Positions 35,484 to 45,629 of a stretch of DNA of 64,000 nucleotides are shown here, one piece after another (the first letter of the stretch is position 1; each line of letters opens with the position of its first letter). A model generated the notes under the pieces. It made no database searches, had not been told where the DNA came from, and saw only the letters and a program-made list of their open reading frames with translations. The position numbers and the translations under genes were made by a program. This DNA comes from Paramarasmius palmivorus (lineage: Eukaryota; Basidiomycota; Agaricomycetes; Agaricales; Marasmiaceae): positions 124,001 to 188,000 of the forward strand of contig JAYKXP010000073.1 in the NCBI GenBank assembly GCA_037176845.1. The letters run 5' to 3'.

Positions 35484-35538
35484 TGTATCACTGTTAGCAT
35501 AATTATATCGTTGTAATTGGGCTTAATGGGAAAAAGAA

Positions 35539-35623
35539 GGTCCTGCCAGGATTCGAACCTGGGTCGACGGAATACTGCTTACATAATCAGAATCCGTCGT
35601 GATAACCACTACACTACAGGACC
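35539..35623 (-). tRNA. tRNA-Gln (anticodon CUG) with a 14-base intron
   Basis: The minus strand reads GGTCCTG...CAGGACC, a perfect 7-bp acceptor stem, with a D-arm GTGTAGTGGTTATCAC, an anticodon arm ACGGA-TTCTGA, and a T-arm ending GGTTCGAATCC. Stem ACGGA pairs with TCCGT; between them lie 21 bases, that is a 7-base loop plus 14 extra. The intron (TTATGTAAGCAGTA) sits after position 37, the standard place for nuclear tRNA introns. Anticodon CTG decodes CAG glutamine. CCA is not encoded, as expected. It lies in the gap between the phosphatase-like gene and the second hydrophobin. Confidence 0.93.
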
Positions 35624-35699
35624 TCGTACTTTGTTGGACAAATGTTGATTGCGCCACGTGAAGGAGGTGGCGGTAAGTAGACGTAGCTGCGTCACCTTT

Positions 35700-36479
35700 T
35701 CTCACCAAAGCTTTCTCAGTTTCTTCCACCATCAAAATCTCCCGCTCTCTGATCATCTTCAGGGAATCTCCTCATACATCTTGTGATGTCCAAATACGCC
35801 GTTTTACGGGTACTGCCGATGTAACGGAAAAGCTTGGCCGACGGATTTATTTTGAAGGATGGCCACTGACGAAGGTGTGTGGAAATATTGTATGGTGGAC
35901 ATGACCTGATGATGCTCTGCTTCCCCATTCCTCTAGGTTTTCCCGACGAGCCATGCTTGAAAACAAAACAAGGTCTTTAATGGTGTTGTCAATTCATTCG
36001 CATTAATCATGATGCCGTTGTAGCCTGTAGGCATCTCAAAAACTCCGGACTCGAATCCTTTGAGACTTCCAGTCGTTTCATGACATAACAACGCCTCTTT
36101 CGGATTATCGTTCTGAGCTACGTCATGGTGCAACCCATACTGTACCTTGGATGTTGAACGTTGAACTGTAGTATACTAATATCTGCGCAAGTACCCAGTT
36201 CATTACACTGCTGGCATCTGTCTTGCATCTGTCAAATCAAACGCCACAAAAGCTCTGTATTCAGGGCTTCTCTACAGTTCTGTGCTGATTGTATCCTGAT
36301 GCAGTAGAGAATCTTCCATCATAACACAACATATACATCTGTTCAACGCCCGATCACTTTTCCCACTGTTCAGCAGGAGCTCCACTTCAACATGGGCTCC
36401 ACAACACATTTTCTTTCTGCATTGACGCGTTCAAACCCGTGTTCGATGGGCTACCAGGGTTTTAGGAGATCCAAGAGGG
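35700..36479. other. Intergenic, nothing seen
   Basis: Short minus frames (35523-35928, 35933-36133) have no domain and partly overlap the tRNA. The part after 36300 is the promoter region of the second hydrophobin. Confidence 0.4.
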
Positions 36480-36487
36480 TATAAAGG
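36480..36487 (+). promoter_or_regulatory. TATA-like element of the plus-strand hydrophobin
   Basis: TATAAAGG lies 76-83 bases before ATG 36563, matching in position and sequence the element before the minus-strand hydrophobin, with ~75 bases of nearly identical leader between element and ATG. Confidence 0.6.
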
Positions 36488-36562
36488 CCTACCGGATTCG
36501 ACACAAGCTCTTCACTCGAACACCCAGCAGTAGTCGTTCAAGCCTCTCTCATCTTCTCAAAC

Positions 36563-37012
36563 ATGCAATACAAGCTCTTCTTCTCTTGCTACTCTCGCCA
36601 CCCTTGCGGCTGCCACACCGACTCGTCGTGGTGGTGAACCTGCGGGTGATTGCAACACTGGTCCCATTCAGTGCTGCAACACCGTCACCAACGCCGGCGA
36701 CCCTGCCGCTGCCGGAATCTTGGCCCTCATCGGCGTCGTCGTCCAGGATTTGACCGTCGGCGTCGGTCTTACCTGCAGCCCTATCACCGTCATCGGTGCT
36801 GGCGGCAGCGGCTGGTAAGCACTATTCTGCTCCCTCTGAATGTATGTTGTGCTGATGAACGCGTAGCTCTGCCCATCCTGTCTGCTGCGAGGACAACTCT
36901 CACGGTAAACCACTTAGCATCTCTTGAACTTGTTCTGAACGCATGCTGATCCCTTTTCTTTACAGGTACCCTCATTTCTATCGGATGTGTTCCTGTCAGC
37001 ATTGGCCTCTAA
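36563..37012 (+). pseudogene. Class I hydrophobin, frame broken in the signal peptide
   Basis: Inverted paralog of the gene at 30705-31155. From ATG 36563 the frame reads [15 protein letters not shown] and stops, because one extra T is present near 36580-36583 (CTTCTTCTCTTGC against CTTCTCTCTTGC in the paralog). After the shift everything is hydrophobin: [35 protein letters not shown], then exon 2 (36867-36904) SAHPVCCEDNSHG and exon 3 (36966-37012) LISIGCVPVSIGL. All eight cysteines are in standard order (C-x6-CC...C...C-x5-CC...C). Introns have GTAAGC and GTAAAC donors. The mature protein is flawless, so the single leader-region indel is either a fresh mutation or an assembly error. Confidence 0.8.
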
Positions 37013-37611
37013 ACTCACATTGGTTTGCTTGCGACTGACTCGATGGAGGGGCTTCTTCGTCACAAATGGATATGGGCATATGTATTCGTAGTGATACTTG
37101 GTCGAGTCGGACTATATCTACTTTTATATGTAACAGTATGATGTATCAGTGTTTGAACAATATGGAATCTTGTACGTGTCCTCTTTTGCGCAAATGAGTT
37201 CCTTGAAACTTCGGGGTCGGTCAAGTAACTATCAAAAGGTGAAGGCGCGTCTGCACGCCTTTGAAACAGGACATAACCGTGACTCATGGTGACTCATAGC
37301 TATTGGATCACAGGTAATCTGAGTTTTGAGTTTTGGCGTGAAGCGTTTGGTTTGATTCATGTTTATTGAATTGTCAGCAATATTCGTTACAGTGATTATG
37401 TGAGAACACGAATAAGTATGACATCAAAGGGGGCAGAACAAGATCAGGAACAAGATAAATGAGGGAAAGAGGTGGAACGAGAAGCAAAGATGGGCAACGT
37501 ACGAAAGCAACAGTACTGAAAACGTATCAGAACGTCAGCTTACGTATACCCGCATGCACGCAAACGCTCACCTCAACCAAAAAGAAGGAAGGAACGGCAA
37601 CAAAACCATCA
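37013..37611. other. Intergenic, nothing seen
   Basis: Convergent 3' ends of the plus-strand hydrophobin and the minus-strand pinin-like gene. No feature was recognised. Confidence 0.4.
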
Positions 37612-38711
37612 TTAATACTCGACTGCATCGTCATCGTCCGCCTGGGGCGGCGGTGCAGACTCTTCCTTGGGTTTCTCCGATTCTACGGCTTTGGGGCCGT
37701 CATCGACGTCCATAGACTCGTTGTCGGTCTTTTTGTCTTCGGATTTGCTGGTAGCAGCTTCTTCTCGGGTATCCATCTCTGCATCTGCATCGCCGCCCGG
37801 CTCTTTCTTGCGGTTTTCCTCTTCCTCGACGACGCGTTGACGAAGCTGCTGAATTTCAGCAATACCAGCCGTACGTTCTTCGCGGAAAATGCTCCATTCT
37901 TTCTCAGCTGCTTCGCTGACCTAAAGGCATGTCTTAGTGTTAGGAAAGTCATGAGGTGGTGTGTACGGACCTCCTGTTTACGCTTTGCGATGAAAGCCTC
38001 TTGTGAAGGGGTCAGGATAGTAGGAAGATAGTACAAAGGCGGCGGGTGTGACCGAGGTGGTGGTGCAAGTGGATTTTCTGATGGTGTTGAAGATTTTTCG
38101 GGATCATCGACATCGGGTATATCATCCGAAGTGAGTAGGAAGTTTGCGAGAAGTGGTAGACGCTTTCTTCGGAGCTTATACTATAAACTGGTGAGAACGT
38201 GCTGCAGATACGAGGATGCTAGACATACCACCGAATCTTTAAGCTGAAGATCTTCCTCTTTCCGGTTCGCGTTCGTTTTGTCCTTTTTTGCTTCTTCTGC
38301 CCTTCGTACAGAGTCAGTTTCCTTCCGTAGTCTACTTTGCAAACGTTGATCTATTAATTGTCGTTTTTTTGCCTACGAAAAGGTGAGCGAGTGACCCCGG
38401 AAGCTGCAATGAGATGACTCACCGCTTCACTGGCATTCCTCTCCTTATCCTCAAGCTTGGCCTTGTTCAGGGTTCCCAGAACAAGCCCGAACATGGACTT
38501 TCCCCTCTTTCTTTCCCTGTTACCTGGTTCTGCAGTGAGGTCCAGTCGGGGTCGCTTCCTAGTCGTGTCAGTGTTCATCGCCGCTGGTTCTTCCTGTTGA
38601 TCTGGGTCTGCTGTTGACGGTGCTGCATCTTGCACTATTCTTCAGAAAGTGCCATTTGAGCTCCTGTAGATACATGGGAATGAGTGAAAGGGCTTACTCG
38701 TCGCTGGACAT
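37612..38711 (-). CDS. Pinin/SDK/memA-domain protein (splicing-associated)
   Basis: Starts MSSDE at 38711 and ends DDDDAVEY at 37612, about 320 residues in four to five exons. An acidic start is followed by RKRPRLDLTAEP, RERKRGKSMFGLVLGTLNKA, LEDKERNASEA and KKRQLIDQRLQSRLRKETD. This is the pinin/SDK/memA domain: the R-x-K-R-M/S-F-G-x-x-x-G-T-L core followed by a coiled coil. Later parts include PPLYYLPTILTPSQEAFI, a Glu/Arg coiled coil (EIQQLRQRVVEEEENRK) and an acidic Asp/Glu tail. Pinin homologs sit at the exon junction complex/ASAP-linked splicing machinery in nuclear speckles. The gene is head-to-head with SRP72, with 182 bp between the two start codons, so they may share a promoter. Confidence 0.8.
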
Positions 38712-38893
38712 GATGTTGAAGAGAGAAAAGATATCGTGAGAAGAACGTCGTGGACAGCGTATCAGCGTCCTCGCGGTATCTGTTTCTCTACCCAGAACCA
38801 TCAGTCAGCTCGAGACTTTGAAAGTCTCTCTCATCTCAGGGCAAGTCTTTGGACTGATACGTCTGATAATCGTATCTGACTCGAGATTTACAG

Positions 38894-40015
38894 ATGGCAC
38901 CCAAGAAATCTAATAAGCCTGCGGCTGCAAAACCAGGAAACAAACCTGGGGAACACCATAAAGGTCGTAAGGCCCCAAAGCAGCCAGTACCAGTCCCCGA
39001 TCGGTTGAAGAGGCTATTCAACTCGCTCTGTGCTCAAATAGATGGGGGTCACTTCTCCAACGCGATCAAGACATGCGACAAGAGTATGTTACGCTTCATT
39101 AATGAAATGCGGCTATACTGACCCTACGTCAAGTTTTAAGGCTTTCACCCGACGATCCAGATGCGCTACAGACCAAATTATTCCTATACCTGCAAACGGA
39201 GCAGTATACACCGGTACTGGAGTTGGTGGGGCTCGGCGAAAAGGGCGAGTCCGGCAATGCTCATGCATTCGAAAAGGCATACGTATTGTACCGAATGCAG
39301 AGAGAGGAACAAGCAGAAGAAGTATTGAAAGAGATTAAGGAGAAGAACGGGATGACAGAGGGGCAATGCACCTTGAAGCTCAACTGGTGAGTTCGCAGAG
39401 CCTCCTTCTGAAGCTTAGGATCTCATTTGCGTATAGTGTTATCGTCAAGGCTCTTACCAACCGCTGTTGAGTTGTACAGCCAGCTACTAGACACATGTGA
39501 ACCCGTGCGACTGCCCCTTGTTCTGTAAAACATACACTAACTATCAGAACAGGATTCTGAAGAACATGCTGATATTCTCACCAATCTCCAAGCTGCGCAA
39601 CAACACCTGGATTTTATCGAGTCAGGATTTCTGAGATCGCTCGACAGCCTACCCGCTTCCTTGAGGAATAATATCGATACACTGCCTCCTCCACCTCAGC
39701 AGTCCACCTCAACTGTGGCCGCTGCGATTGCTGCCTCCAATGCCACTGCTAGCAAGGAGCCGGCGACGGCGACTCCAAAGAAGAAAGTACGCATGTCGCG
39801 TGTACCGAAGGGCGTCACTCCGGGGGTTACACCACCTCCTGATCCCAGAGCGTTGGCTGAAGAAGAGTGAGCGGACAGTAGTGCAGAGCCACGGAAAGAA
39901 GAAGAAGGGCGGTGGTGGAGGTGCAACACAAGGCAGTACTAGTGTGGAACACGCGGCCCCTGTATCCGGGGGAGGTGGAGGTGGTGGGAAGAGTAAGGGT
40001 AAAAAGAAAAAATGA
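38894..40015 (+). pseudogene. SRP72: SRP72-like gene, shortened and frameshifted
   Basis: Starts MAPKKSNKPAAAKPGNK. TPR helices follow: RLKRLFNSLCAQIDGGHFSN, ILRLSPDDPDALQTKLFLYL, HAFEKAYVLYRMQREEQAEE. After that come (in other frames) HLEAQL, CYRQGSYQ, VELYSQLLDTCEP, DSEEHADILTNLQAAQQHL and a C-terminus RVPKGVTPGVTPPPDPERWL with a Lys/Gly-rich end, typical of the SRP72 RNA-binding tail. Reading the whole protein needs three one-base corrections: near 39360-39363 (GGGG), 39461-39466 and 39846-39850. The central TPR array expected for a ~600-residue SRP72 is not visible; only ~330 residues can be read. SRP72 is part of the signal recognition particle for ER targeting. Either this is a decayed duplicate or the assembly is faulty here. 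Confidence 0.7.
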
Positions 40016-40848
40016 TTGGCGTGTAGGTATGTCAGTTCCTGATGTTTCTGGCTCGCAAGAATGCTGAGATGCGGCTAGCACGTGTATATAATCTAACTCT
40101 AGGCATGTCATGTCATAAATCTACACCTCAATTACCACACAAGGTTCAGACGGTGATCGATAGAAGATTCCTCTACACTGTGGAGACAACGTCCAGTCCG
40201 AGCAGCGTTTGCTCGTTTCCGACTACTTGGGCGCAACTGTCGGCATAGGTAGCCCCAAACCCTCTCCAAATCTTGTAATTTTGTCCACCTTGTTCGGTTG
40301 GAGGCATGACTGCCTCGTGCATTTGGCCTGGCGACTGATTTCCTCGTTAATTACAGGGCCAACCGAAACTAATTGCCAAGCTCTTTAGATCAGTCACAGT
40401 GCTGCCAGTAGCATGGACTCGGATGATACGTGCAGGGATATGCAAAGATTAGATTGCCAACGAGGCAATAGGGTTTCATCTCAGACATATTATTGACAGT
40501 TTCTCGCTCTCGCCACTGATAGCAGCAGTCAGCCCACCAGAATCCTCATGAAATTACCAGCAGCGCGACTGGTTATTCGCATCCATTTACAGTCGACAAA
40601 AATCGCGGTACCTTTACCCACGACCAAACGATCAAACGGAATGGAAGAATCAGTCGATCAAGGTTCCTCCACACTCGCCTCTCGGTGACTTCCTTCATCA
40701 CACCACGCCTCCTCCTTACTATCACCTTGCCCCCTCACTGCGTGCTATGACTGAGCCCGTAGTCTGGGCCTAGTTTATAACCTGAAGGCAAAAGCTCGAC
40801 CCTTCACCATCACTCTTATCCTTTTTATATCGCAGTCTCTTGGACACG
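40016..40848. other. Intergenic, promoter side of phosphatase-like copy 1
   Basis: No gene seen. A TATATCG-type element in CTTTTTATATCG (about 40821-40832) lies ~20-30 bases before ATG 40849, which is close for a TATA box. TTTATAAC at about 40774 is an alternative. Confidence 0.4.
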
Positions 40849-42826
40849 ATGTTACCCAACGCCCCTCTTCCCTTTTTCCTACATCTCACTTTCCTCGTCG
40901 CCTTCCTCGTCTCGTTCTGCCCAACGCCCGGCATGACCAAAGTTCTTGGTACCATCATCATTGCCCGCAGCGGCGACAGGACCCACTTCTGGCAGGATCC
41001 TAGGTCTTACCGGGGTGATATCACTGAGACCAGTGCTCTCGGAGTGGTCAGTGATCTTATCGTTTTGCTTGTATGGGGCTAATGTTATGCACACCAGTCG
41101 GAGTCCTACCAACTAGGGCAGCTCGTTCGAGACATCTACCTCAACCCGTCTTCTTCCTCGTACATTAATGGGATGCGCGCAGATGTTGTCGACAACAGGG
41201 AAATCAAGGTTCGCGTCAAGGCTGGTGCTGAGGGTACCGTCGTTTTCGACTCGGCCATTGCCTTCCTTCAAGGCATGTACCCCCCAACCCCAAGAACAAG
41301 ATCGAGTTGGCAAACGACACGACTGTTACTGCCCCTCTTGGCGGATATCAGTACGTGCCTGTTGAGACCGTCGAGCCTGTGAACGATAGGTCCTTGGAAA
41401 GTTGGACTGATTGCCCGGTAAGGGATTTTTATTTGCTGCTTGGACAAGATATACTTAAATCGGTTGTTTGATCAGAACTTCGAGAAACACGTTGCCCAGT
41501 TCTACTCTTCGTCTGAGTTCAAGAAGAAGGAGAAGGAGGCCGAACCCTTCTTCAGGGCTGTGAAGGACTATGTCTTTGGTCGTTCCTTGACTCTTCAGAA
41601 TGCGGTAAGTTGTCTATCCTGTGGAACCTTCCCTCCTTGATATTGACCATGTCTTCTTTAGCACAACGTAAGCTCCCTCATAGATAGTCTCGGTGGTTGC
41701 TAACTTGTCTCGTCAAGATCTACGACTACATGCAAACCGGGCTCACCTACAACAAAACCTACGCCCACCGTCTTCCCCCGAAGATGATTGAACAAGCTAG
41801 ACATTGGGCCAACTTTCACGAGAATGGAGTCTTCTCTGACGAGCAACCTTCTGGAATCGGAAACAGTCAGTCTGAAATTTACTTTAGTGCGCCTTGACTC
41901 ACACCTTCACACCAGTTGCTGGCCGTACCATGCTCCACACCATCCTCACTGCTCTTGAGCGTGTTGCCTTCAACGACGACCCCCTTCAGTTCATGCTCGT
42001 CGAGACCAGCTACCACCCCTTCATCTCTTTCTTCCACGAGGTCGAGGTTGTCAAGGAGCACCCCGAGTTGAAGTCTATTCGTGAGTAATGTTTGAAGTTG
42101 TAGAAACTATACTGATCGCACGTACAGCCAACTTTGCATTCTGCTCTTGCTATTGAGCTCCGCCGAGGACCTGCACCCGACCTTCGTGACTTCTTGAGGT
42201 TCAAGTTCAAGAACGGCACTTCCTCTGACTTCAAGACCCTTTACGTCTACGGCCACCACGCTGATATCCCTCTCACTGAGTTCATCTACAAATCCAAGGT
42301 ACGTGAATGGTTCCCACGACTCATCTAACGGTGCACTGATCGCAACCCAAATCACAGGACGGTGCCATCACCAGCAACAGGCAATGGTCTGAGGTCTGTG
42401 GACGCCGCAGGCTTATCGGTGCTGAGATGCTCGAGAGTCCTCAGAACAGAGCTGTCTTCGGTTTCGCCCTCGCTGTCGTCTCGCTCCTTGGTCTCTTCGT
42501 CATGACCAGATTCGTCAAGAAGATCAGGAGCGCTCGTCGCTTGCGCCTTCAGGGTGAGGAGGTGAGTGAGAAACCCAAGCATTACGGAGCGATTCGTTTT
42601 CCTCGACATGGAAGGCATACCATGGACAATGAAGGTCCGTGGTATGGCTGGGAAATCAGTAATGAACGAGCTGCGGCGGAGTATGCGCTTGCAAACCCGA
42701 CGAATTGTTCTTAGCTGGTTTCCTTCTGTCCTTCCGTCTTGAGGCCTCTTACTGACATGTTTTCCCTAGACCCACATCAACCCAATCGCCAAGCCTGTTG
42801 AGAAGGTTGAGATCCGCACTGTTTGA
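40849..42826 (+). pseudogene. Histidine-phosphatase-like membrane protein, copy 1 (RSGDR, two frameshifts)
   Basis: Starts MLPNAPLPFFLHLTFLVAFL, a signal peptide or anchor, then VLGTIIIARSGDRTHFW, which aligns with the branch-2 histidine phosphatase RHGxR motif with the nucleophile His replaced by Ser. Later blocks: SYQLGQLVRDIYLNP, VVFDSAIAFLQG, IYDYMQTGLTYNKTYAHRLP, GVFSDEQPSGIGN, LVETSYHPFISFFHEVE, LYVYGHHADIPLTEFIY, and near the C-terminus a membrane span (VFGFALAVVSLLGLFVM) followed by a basic tail, ending VEIRTV. Two shifts break the frame: a C run at 41280-41285 one base too short, and TT at 42139-42140 one base too long. The second-half HD motif also seems absent. The layout resembles type-I lysosomal-acid-phosphatase-like proteins, but catalysis is doubtful. 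Confidence 0.65.
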
Positions 42827-42930
42827 ATGGGTGATTTGTTGAATTCTGCCGCGCTTTCTTTTTCTGTTTCCATACTCCTCTTATTTTGTATCGGCCTCCC
42901 TCATAGCAAAGGTTACGGACTCTGCATGTG

Positions 42931-43030
42931 CATGTAATTATTCTCCCTTGTTGTTTTCATAAGTATATCAATCGCGACGAAAAACATAAACGCTGTTATG
43001 TCGTATGTACTCAGTAATTCAATAGTTTGA
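42931..43030 (+). repeat. Direct repeat A bracketing the Crinkler-like gene
   Basis: Matches 45402-45495 in the same orientation: CATGTAATTATTCTC, then AATCGCGACGAAAAA, ATAAACG, TGTTATG, GTACTCAGTAA, CAATAGT, TTTGA. Inside the aligned blocks most differences are C/T transitions on this strand; a few small indels occur. It lies in the 3' flank of phosphatase-like copy 1. Confidence 0.8.
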
Positions 43031-43205
43031 TTTATTGGCCTCAAACAACAAGTCATCGTTGCCTCCGAGACCAAAGCAGTTGAGTCAAACCCTGTCAAGC
43101 TGTCTCTCTGTCCCTCTTCTCATAGACTAAAGAGTATGGATATATGTATATGTATTACAATCATCCCAATGTCTATCGTAGAACGAATTGAACATCAAAA
43201 AGGTT

Positions 43206-45292
43206 TCAAGGTTGCTCGCAAACCTCCTTCAATTTCCGAAGCATATGCAAGTCGTGTACCTTTTCCATCAAGCCATACCGCTCAACGCCCGATGCCCAAC
43301 CATGTTCAAAAGACCCTACAAGGATGGAAGCAGGGTACCTCCCCTCTCCCGCCTTTGCCGCCCAATCAAAATCAATCAGAACACCAGAGTTATCGTCTTG
43401 CACAATGATGTTTGGTAAGCGAAGGTCCCCGAATACAATATCGTGATCATGAAGAAGCGTGATCGCTCGCTCAACATCCTTGTATACACCGTGTGGCATC
43501 AACCTAGCTCCTCCCTCTCGCCGCCAGAGCCAAGCTTGCTTTCCGGCCATGCGTTCCATGACAATCATCGTGTACCCGCCAAGGACCGGACAGCGATGAT
43601 ATAGCTGCGGTGCAAGACCAGCATTCGCAAGGAGCTGATGAGCCTCCACGTTATACCTCTGTGCAAACTTGACGACTACTTGACCAGCTGGAATCGACGA
43701 GCCGTTACTCAGCGCAACATAAACAGCATGAGACGTGTTCAGGTGGCGGTCGACCTGACTATCCCCAATCTCGCCCCCTACAAGTGAGAGTTTGTGAAGG
43801 AAGCGTAACCCAAGGGAATCGCTAACCTCGGCATGAGGTCGATCTGCTTGTACAGGTCGTGGAAAGAGATGCGTGCCATCGAGTGGTGATTCAACCCGTG
43901 ATCTATAGAAAACAGTGAGCTTATCAAAAGCAGTCTTGACAGCCTGCAGAGCACGAGCGAGACGGAGAAGACGATTGTCAAAGTCGGAGGAGCTACCATG
44001 CAGGCTTTCGGAGTACAGTTTCTCGACGTATATGGCATCAGTGAAGATTGCAGTAGAGACGTTCAACCTCGAGCCAGCAAGGGCAAGGAGAATCGATGGA
44101 CAATTCGAATAACGGCGAAATTGTCCAGTCTAGATGAAGTTTATTAGCAAACGATGAAGATAAAAGTAGACACGAACTAGTTCTTCGTCTGAAAGAAGTT
44201 TGACATAATCCAGTATAGCCTGGGCTTCAGGGTCACCAGCATTTCCGTCCTCGTTCTTGAGCTCAAATATAAGCCCGAGAAGCCGAAACGCCCCCGGCTT
44301 GGCTCTGCTGTTAGCAATAGGTAGCTGCCACAGTCCACCCGGAAAGAGAACGCCGAGCAATGGGCGAATAGCACTTTCCTTTGCACGTTCATTTTCGTAA
44401 AAGTCGGCAGACTTCGTTAGGAGCGCATATGCCAAGTTGATCATTTCCGGAGTGACTGGGACAGTGTCCAGATTACGCAACTCATGAGTGAGGCGTGCGA
44501 GGTGAGGGTCAAATAATGCATTCGAAGGACCATAGATCGCTGCTGGTCTACCTGCACGGACATCGACAAGACCTTTGTAACAGATTGAAGGGTTTTCGGC
44601 ACCTGCGGAAGGGCTAGGAGCGGCGGAGAATCGAGATATTTCGCGATCATGCTCTAGAATGTGAAACAGCGCATCAGTTTATGAGAAGGTAGGCAAAGTG
44701 AAACTATTACTGTTGAGGAGAGGGAACCGGGCTCGGAGGGAACTTGGTAAAGCACGTATGGTTGCGAGTTCTGCAAAAGTCTGTGATCTAAAGTCTGAAC
44801 TCGAAGGAAGAGGGCCGATACGTACCAGTATGGGCTGCAAGTTTGGCCAGTCAGAAGGCAGGTCACTAATCTAGAGCAAGGCGGGCTACACACCTGCCTC
44901 ATCCACCGCGACCACATCGAATTTGGGAGGATCGGACCAATCACCGCCCGCCGGCCAACTTTTCCTACGAGACCACTTCTAACGGGATCCAACGGATCCT
45001 CGAGGTTTTGCACAAGCCATGCTTTGACTCGTGCATAAACATCGTCCTCTGGGTCGGCGTGTAAGTCGGTAGCCTATTGCAAGAGCGTGATTAGATTGAA
45101 GAACGGTATAAAAAACACTCTGCTTACCTTGTAAAGGGTGATGTGCGGCTTGCTACCAATATCAGTTTCATCTTTAATGTGGCGAGCGAGCGTATTTAGG
45201 TCCTCGTCAGATGCGGTTGTGATAACGAAGTGTTTGGTTACTTCACGATGCGTGAAAAAATAACATTTGAGACGAACTGTGCTTGAGGCCAT
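43206..45292 (-). CDS. Crinkler-like protein: ubiquitin-like header, PD-(D/E)XK-type nuclease and kinase domains
   Basis: Starts MASSTVRLKCYFFTHREVTK (45292), a ubiquitin-like/Crinkler-type header. Middle exons read LTHELRNLDTVPVTPEM, LLTKSADFYENERAKESAIR, then LLGLIFELKNEDG with E-x-K, and EAQAILDYV with Q-x3-Y, the two hallmark motifs of PD-(D/E)XK nucleases of this family; the first Asp was not found. NCPSILLALAGSRLNVS continues the domain. The C-terminal ~250 residues form a kinase: VVVKFAQRYNVEAHQLL (Lys, Glu), IVFGDLRLPNIIV (Asp, Asn), VLIDFDWAAKAGEG (Asp; DFD for DFG). All core catalytic residues are present. Nuclease-kinase Crinklers are known from fungi and oomycetes as effector-like or conflict proteins. 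No secretion signal is seen. The gene is bracketed by direct repeats. Confidence 0.65.
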
Positions 45293-45401
45293 GGTTGTTG
45301 CGAAATAGATCGTCACACGTCACAAGGGCTGAAGTGATGTGACAAAAGTTTCCTCATGTGATCCCCTCATGGTCACGACGCGTCGCGTCGTCGAAACCGA
45401 A

Positions 45402-45495
45402 CATGTAATTATTCTCTCCTGCCGTTTTCAATCGCGACGAAAAATATAAACGTTGTTATGCCGTACGTACTCAGTAACCCAATAGTATAGTTTGA
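45402..45495 (+). repeat. Direct repeat B bracketing the Crinkler-like gene
   Basis: Second copy of the element at 42931-43030, about 2.47 kb away, between the start of the Crinkler-like gene and the PRISE-type reductase. It lacks an ~9-base piece present in copy A (CATAAGTAT region) and has a 4-base insert near its end. Confidence 0.8.
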
Positions 45496-45629
45496 CATAA
45501 TCCTCGTCTGCAAATTCACCGGCGTACTTCAGTGTGGAGTCAGATACGGCTCCGCTGTGTCAACCTCAGGAGTACTTAAGCCGCGGGGTAAAGCTTTTAG
45601 CGACCTATCACATCTTCATCGCACATCTA

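Noticed and set aside
36563..37012. Rescue of the hydrophobin reading frame by an intron in the signal peptide
   Set aside because: No GT-AG pair of suitable length exists there, and the paralog has no intron at that place.
37459..38031. Plus-strand 190-codon frame
   Set aside because: Antisense to the pinin-like gene; Phe/Leu/Arg-rich composition typical of a shadow of an acidic coiled-coil exon.
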